Source of the DNA: an uncultured Prevotella sp.
GTDB taxonomy: Bacteria > Bacteroidota > Bacteroidia > Bacteroidales > Bacteroidaceae
Direction: 5' to 3'
Length of the DNA stretch: 42,899 nucleotides
NCBI GenBank assembly: GCA_905211345.1
Contig: CAJMAO010000007.1
Location: forward strand, 1-42,899
Under the pieces are notes generated by a model. It had not been told where the DNA came from. It was given only the letters and a program-made list of their open reading frames with translations, and ran no database searches. Each line of letters begins with the position of its first letter. Positions within the stretch are counted from its first letter, which is position 1. Shown piece after piece: positions 40,501 to 42,899 of the stretch. Made by a program: the position numbers and the translations under genes.

Positions 40501-40853
40501 ACAGCGAAACCTTGGGTTATCCGGTAGCGGTAGACAATTCGAGCTTAGGCTTCGGCACACCGCCCGTCCGCGCCATACTTGGCGGCGACCCGTCAGGCAT
40601 CGGCTCAGTAGAAGTTGGCGCAGGGGCTTCGGGCATAGTATATAACGAGTCAAGCAAGACTCTCGTGGCTACATCGTCTGCAGGCGATATAAGCAGTCTG
40701 GCCGTTTATTCGGCATCAGGCGCGCAGGTCGGCAATGTTGCCGGAGGCGCCGGTGAGTGCGTGTTTGACGCTTCAAGGCTTGTTCCCGGTGTTTACGTAG
40801 CCAAGATGACGACAGCCGACGGAACAGAGACAAGTAAGTTTATTGTGAAATAA
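37539..40853 (+). CDS. Large secreted adhesin-like protein with T9SS C-terminal sorting domain
   Basis: The 1104-residue precursor starts at ATG 37539 (an in-frame TTG at 37533 is rejected). It has a signal peptide ending CGTYAQ, then a Lys/Ala-rich segment (about 25-85). The rest alternates choice-of-anchor J/cleaved-adhesin-like domains (CSFDEVADIDEWNIIDANKDGETW..., VDFEDPTQRGDWASDGSW...) with CARDB-like beta-sandwiches (VTATIANKGTEAVSSFTATLTVDGG, VSAVISNNGTADVTGFTVECLVDG, LTVPVKNNGAQAVSGTVSVTFNG). The end, VYSASGAQ...VPGVYVAKMTTADGTETSKFIVK, is a type A T9SS sorting domain, so the protein should be exported by PorV/PorU-type machinery and anchored or released at the surface. A C8 tract lies in codons just after the signal peptide. 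Ligand unknown. Confidence 0.87.
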   Translation: MKHLFVYILCALMCCGTYAQSVKNSPPPMGVKLTTKKAAEARQRGKAVKAGVLQKQEKAAKAVRSKDGKLRKAGKRVGRPMRVAARKVPAAAPVAADMARITVNVESDWGDGSGYQLLLDADCEFANLEYVEDLFTAAEYVLPENAAVLENWLVAGQTASVDIPAGTYDYWIFNPTPPDSYYTAGGESTGYAYDFKGGVEYVFTITLGGEGDNVELTADSPVSIGVTGITAPVSAEGLTAAEAVTATIANKGTEAVSSFTATLTVDGGAPVTETVNQEIQPGATFDYTFTAKADLSAPGMHTVTVAIACDGDALTGDNTVTTRVNHIAPIAAPYTCSFDEVADIDEWNIIDANKDGETWQIQTDYGYAQVIYSAYFDTDDYLVTMNPISLEAGANKIVVGYNAQGEGYYESFEVLYGKTSNVNEMTVLRAVPEFTATADGYILPVNFDLEEAGAYYFAIHGTSPADQLGLLINDVEISAGAYTGTPDLSVDRVILPLSSCSLGNAETVSAVISNNGTADVTGFTVECLVDGNVHATTPMATAITAGESVTVEISTNVDLSAEGVHTVGVRITDVTPADGQNDETVTDNNSAEATVTHYTPADVPFTVDFEDPTQRGDWASDGSWLYDGEYYPAMYCVGTTPLVSRGINLEAGKRYRISYNYMAGMYYFFFTIYESYDVIIGKDGAPLEDWNVIESFSDIYTNDVFTDNSLTFTVPENGVYSLGFIQDVPQGTLYLDNVSVTEVVPYDITVTGVTGLPSQLPMEQAEGMALTVPVKNNGAQAVSGTVSVTFNGNAAGSATFTDLAPDATATVSVPVTAQGLATGSVSVAVEAVIDGQTDGNQADNSFTASMEITEEVYAYDHMTDDLYIEDNGIGIEGGGNVTAGIPFLINAKTTLKGVSVGWGVADGQQISLSVYKWDPTNLYQDGVVIVGDKVYTTTADQGTTVGQIDYMFDEVVTLEPGYYFIGVTYVGHALVVDGVAPGQLYLIDSETLGYPVAVDNSSLGFGTPPVRAILGGDPSGIGSVEVGAGASGIVYNESSKTLVATSSAGDISSLAVYSASGAQVGNVAGGAGECVFDASRLVPGVYVAKMTTADGTETSKFIVK

Positions 40854-40899
40854 GCCTTTTTGGCAGGCATCGCCCTGCGATATGAAAACCATCAGTTCG

Positions 40900-40932
40900 G
40901 GCGGACAAGGACGTTACCTTGTCCGCCTTTTT
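40900..40932 (+). terminator. Terminator after the T9SS cargo gene
   Basis: A perfect 11-bp stem (GGCGGACAAGG at 40900-40910 with its complement at 40917-40927) has a 6-nt loop and is followed by TTTTTC. Confidence 0.88.
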
Positions 40933-41029
40933 CATTGTCCGTGATATTAGGGGTGGCGCTTACGGTGGCGAATATTGTGGTTGTACGTTGTGGAATGTTT
41001 TGTTATGCAGGATACCGCAAACTGTCAAA

Positions 41030-41069
41030 AACAGAACGTCACGGCTAAATCAGCCGTGACGTTTCTGTT
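41030..41069 (-). terminator. Terminator after the M48 protease gene
   Basis: The arms 41030-41046 and 41052-41068 (core ACGTCACGGCT) pair over about 16 bp with a one-base bulge; on the minus strand a T5 tract follows. Confidence 0.8.
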
Positions 41070-41074
41070 GATAA

Positions 41075-42088
41075 TCAGAATTGTTCAAGTATTTCAATTC
41101 TTTTTTTAGTGTCAGGATGCGTGCTGAACAGCGAGCTGAAGAAGCTCGACAGGCCCGGAGCGAAGTGCTGCGGATGTATGATGAACAGCTGGGCTATGTC
41201 GTCACGCTTGACGTTGTCAAGTCCGGGGTCGCCTGAAATCTTGCGTAACGCTGAGGCGAGCGCGAGCGGATTGCCGCAAAGTTCGGCTCCGCCCGCGTCG
41301 GCCATGTACTCTCGCTTGCGCGAGATGGCGAAGCGCGTGAGCAGCGTGAACAGGTAGGCCACGGCGCAGCACAGGGCGGCGATGATGAATACCGCTATCA
41401 TGGAGAGGCCGCTCGAGCGGTTGTCCTCGTCGTCGGAAGAACGGTGGCCCATGCCTCCGAACCAAAAAGCGTTGTACATCATCTGTACGACGAGGCTCAT
41501 GATGGTTGACACTATGCCTACGAAGATGATGCTCGTGATGAGCAGGCGTGTGTCGTGGTTGCGTATGTGGGTAAGCTCGTGGCCTATCACTCCTGCCAGT
41601 TCGTCGTCGTTCAGGCGGTTGATGATGCCCGTGGTGAGCGTCACCGTGTAGCTCTTTTTGTCTATTCCGCTGGCGAAGGCGTTGAGCTGTGGGTCGTCAA
41701 CGATGTTGATTTGCGGCATGTCCATGTTGCAGGCGATGCACAGGTTTTCAACAATGTTGTAAATCCTCGGGTTCTCCTTGCGTGTGACAGGGTGCGCCCC
41801 GGTGGCGGCGCGCACCATTGCCGTGTTGGAGAAATACGCTATAAGGAACCACGCGCCCACTCCTACGACCACCCACGGCAGGGCATTCATGAAGTAGTGG
41901 TTGACTACGGCCGTGTCGAGATGGCGCACGATGTTGCCGTATTGGTCGTAAACGCCGTTGCCGAAATAGTTTACCAAGGCTAGGAACACCCATACCATGC
42001 CCAGTATTATGACTGGAAACATCAGCAGCAACACCGTTGTCAGCATGTTGTTACGCCGTATCTGGGTGTACATTCCTACATATTTCAT
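41075..42088 (-). CDS. M48-family membrane metalloprotease (HtpX-like)
   Basis: The 337-residue protein has membrane helices near 16-40 and 70-90 and the gluzincin motif H170-E-L-T-H174 (VIGHELTHIRNHD), with the third zinc ligand Glu in REYMADAGGAELCG. Two more hydrophobic segments (about 180-205 and 235-255) flank a Ser/Asp-rich loop. HtpX-type proteases degrade damaged membrane proteins in stress. It lies 15 bases downstream of lemA on the same strand, the common lemA-M48 pairing in Bacteroidota. Specific substrates are unknown. Confidence 0.92.
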   Translation of the reverse strand: MKYVGMYTQIRRNNMLTTVLLLMFPVIILGMVWVFLALVNYFGNGVYDQYGNIVRHLDTAVVNHYFMNALPWVVVGVGAWFLIAYFSNTAMVRAATGAHPVTRKENPRIYNIVENLCIACNMDMPQINIVDDPQLNAFASGIDKKSYTVTLTTGIINRLNDDELAGVIGHELTHIRNHDTRLLITSIIFVGIVSTIMSLVVQMMYNAFWFGGMGHRSSDDEDNRSSGLSMIAVFIIAALCCAVAYLFTLLTRFAISRKREYMADAGGAELCGNPLALASALRKISGDPGLDNVKRDDIAQLFIIHPQHFAPGLSSFFSSLFSTHPDTKKRIEILEQF

Positions 42089-42103
42089 ATAGTCACCGTA
42101 GCT

Positions 42104-42667
42104 TTAAAAGTTTATTTCCGGAGCCTTTTCGTATGTTGCGCGCTCCTCCTGCGGCACTTCAAACATCGGCTCTTTACCGAACTTGAACATCTTGGCGAAG
42201 ATGTTTGACGGGAAAGTCTCAACGGCGTTGTTAAGTTCGCGCGTAGCCGAGTTGAAGAAGCGGCGTGCCGCTGCCAGCTTGTTCTCAAGGTCGGAAAGCT
42301 CTGTCTGCAGGTGCATGAAGTTCTGGTTGGCCTTCAGGTCGGGATATGCCTCGAGCGATACTTTAAGTCCGGCCAGCGCGCTTGTCAGCGCGTTTTCGGC
42401 GTTAATCTTGTCGTTGATGCCCGTGGCGTTCATCGCAACCGAGCGCGCTTCGGTCACCCGCTGCAGCACCTCGCGCTCGTGCGTGGCGTATCCTTTTACC
42501 GTCGACACGAGTTGCGGCACTAGGTCGTGCCTCTGTTTCAGCTGCACGTCGATGTTGGCGAATGCGTTTTCGCGGTTGTTGCGCAGTTTCACAAGGTTGT
42601 TGTAAAGGCTTACTCCCCAGATGACGAGCAGCACGACAACTACTAAAATAATAATTCCAACTGTCAT
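42104..42667 (-). CDS. lemA: LemA family protein
   Basis: LemA proteins have one N-terminal membrane helix and a long helical cytoplasmic or periplasmic bundle; their function is not settled. The 187-residue product begins MTVGIIILVVVVLLVIWGVSLYNNLVKLRNNRENAFANIDVQLKQRHDLVPQLV, the family signature. The frame extends to 42718, but MALYLHQKYYKSKHYHI is not family-like, and the -7 box at 42704-42711 lies within that extension. The chosen start is 42667. It forms an operon with the M48 protease downstream. Confidence 0.93.
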   Translation of the reverse strand: MTVGIIILVVVVLLVIWGVSLYNNLVKLRNNRENAFANIDVQLKQRHDLVPQLVSTVKGYATHEREVLQRVTEARSVAMNATGINDKINAENALTSALAGLKVSLEAYPDLKANQNFMHLQTELSDLENKLAAARRFFNSATRELNNAVETFPSNIFAKMFKFGKEPMFEVPQEERATYEKAPEINF

Positions 42668-42703
42668 AATGTGATAATGTTTTGATTTATAATATTTCTG
42701 ATG

Positions 42704-42711
42704 CAAATATA
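42704..42711 (-). promoter_or_regulatory. Candidate -7 box for lemA
   Basis: The minus-strand sequence is TATATTTG, 36 bases upstream of the chosen ATG, which excludes the longer reading frame. Confidence 0.5.
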
Positions 42712-42861
42712 ATGCCATTTTCCCAATAGGTCATATTGTGTTAAGATTTAATTCAAATCTTTTTTGCTTTTTATTCTTTCATGCCAGTTTTTTCCGCTTG
42801 TCACCGCCATACGAATCCCCTTTTGTGATTGCCGTTGTAACGTATTGATATTCAATGCGTT

Positions 42862-42899
42862 GTAAAAGGCCGTCTTTCGGCTTGCAAAAGGCCACCTTT
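42862..42899. repeat. 22-bp-unit intergenic array (copy 9), cut by window end
   Basis: One full unit (42862-42883, core AAAAGGCCGTCTTTC) and 16 bases of a second (AAAAGGCCACCTTT) are visible, in the same orientation and at the same 22-nt spacing as elsewhere. Confidence 0.85.

Noticed and set aside
1..42899. tRNA, rRNA, insertion sequence or prophage
   Set aside because: I saw no tRNA-like cloverleaf, rRNA stretch, transposase, integrase or phage structural gene by reading; small RNAs cannot be excluded without a covariance search.

Overview
The window reads as chromosomal DNA of a Bacteroidota bacterium, most likely Prevotella in the broad sense. Several things point there: promoters of the TTTG/TANNTTTG type, no Shine-Dalgarno sites, a TonB receptor followed by a surface lipoprotein with an S-D-D-D-D export signal, a type IX secretion C-terminal domain, and a tig-clpP-clpX-recQ cluster. 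Genus is inference; there is no rRNA gene. A pectate lyase and a choloylglycine hydrolase-like enzyme would fit a gut or other host-associated carbohydrate user.

Layout. 1-3283: end of priA and a 7TM-HD (PgpH-type) phosphohydrolase. 3613-8457: gltX, waaA (Kdo transferase), a membrane metallophosphoesterase and a gamma-carbonic anhydrase-like protein. 8598-13595: a TonB-dependent receptor and an internally duplicated beta-helix surface lipoprotein, probably one operon. 14077-15030: an unrecognised exported protein. 15200-19055: a choloylglycine hydrolase-like Ntn enzyme, MlaF/MlaE lipid transporter genes and lptB. 19175-25933: a frameshifted MATE pump, guanine deaminase, asnS, a pseudouridine synthase with a long disordered head, and purB. 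26154-28019: an AT-rich foreign-looking WG-repeat gene. 28355-29333: an SMR pump and a double ACT-domain protein. 29555-35321: tig, clpP, clpX, recQ. 35569-40853: PL1 pectate lyase and a T9SS cargo adhesin. 41075-42667: lemA plus an M48 protease. Envelope functions (LPS inner core and export, lipid asymmetry, TonB, T9SS, SMR/MATE) are prominent.

The most unusual content is intergenic. Seven intergenic spacers hold an 88-bp array of exactly four 22-bp units, one more array is cut by the window end, and one lone unit is present. Neighbouring units (1 with 2, 3 with 4) are often inverted copies, with base changes and G-U wobbles that keep pairing. Three further families share the spacers: GC-rich elements of the ACCCACCCC...CCTCCC type that supply the C-terminal tails of two proteins and flank terminators as inverted pairs; long hairpins built of TTAAGAA-like heptamers; and inverted pairs built of GGTTATACGG-like units. 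Other points of note are an Asn at the catalytic Asp position of ClpP, a C8 tract just after the signal peptide of the T9SS cargo, and a perfect palindrome at the predicted transcription start of the choloylglycine hydrolase gene.
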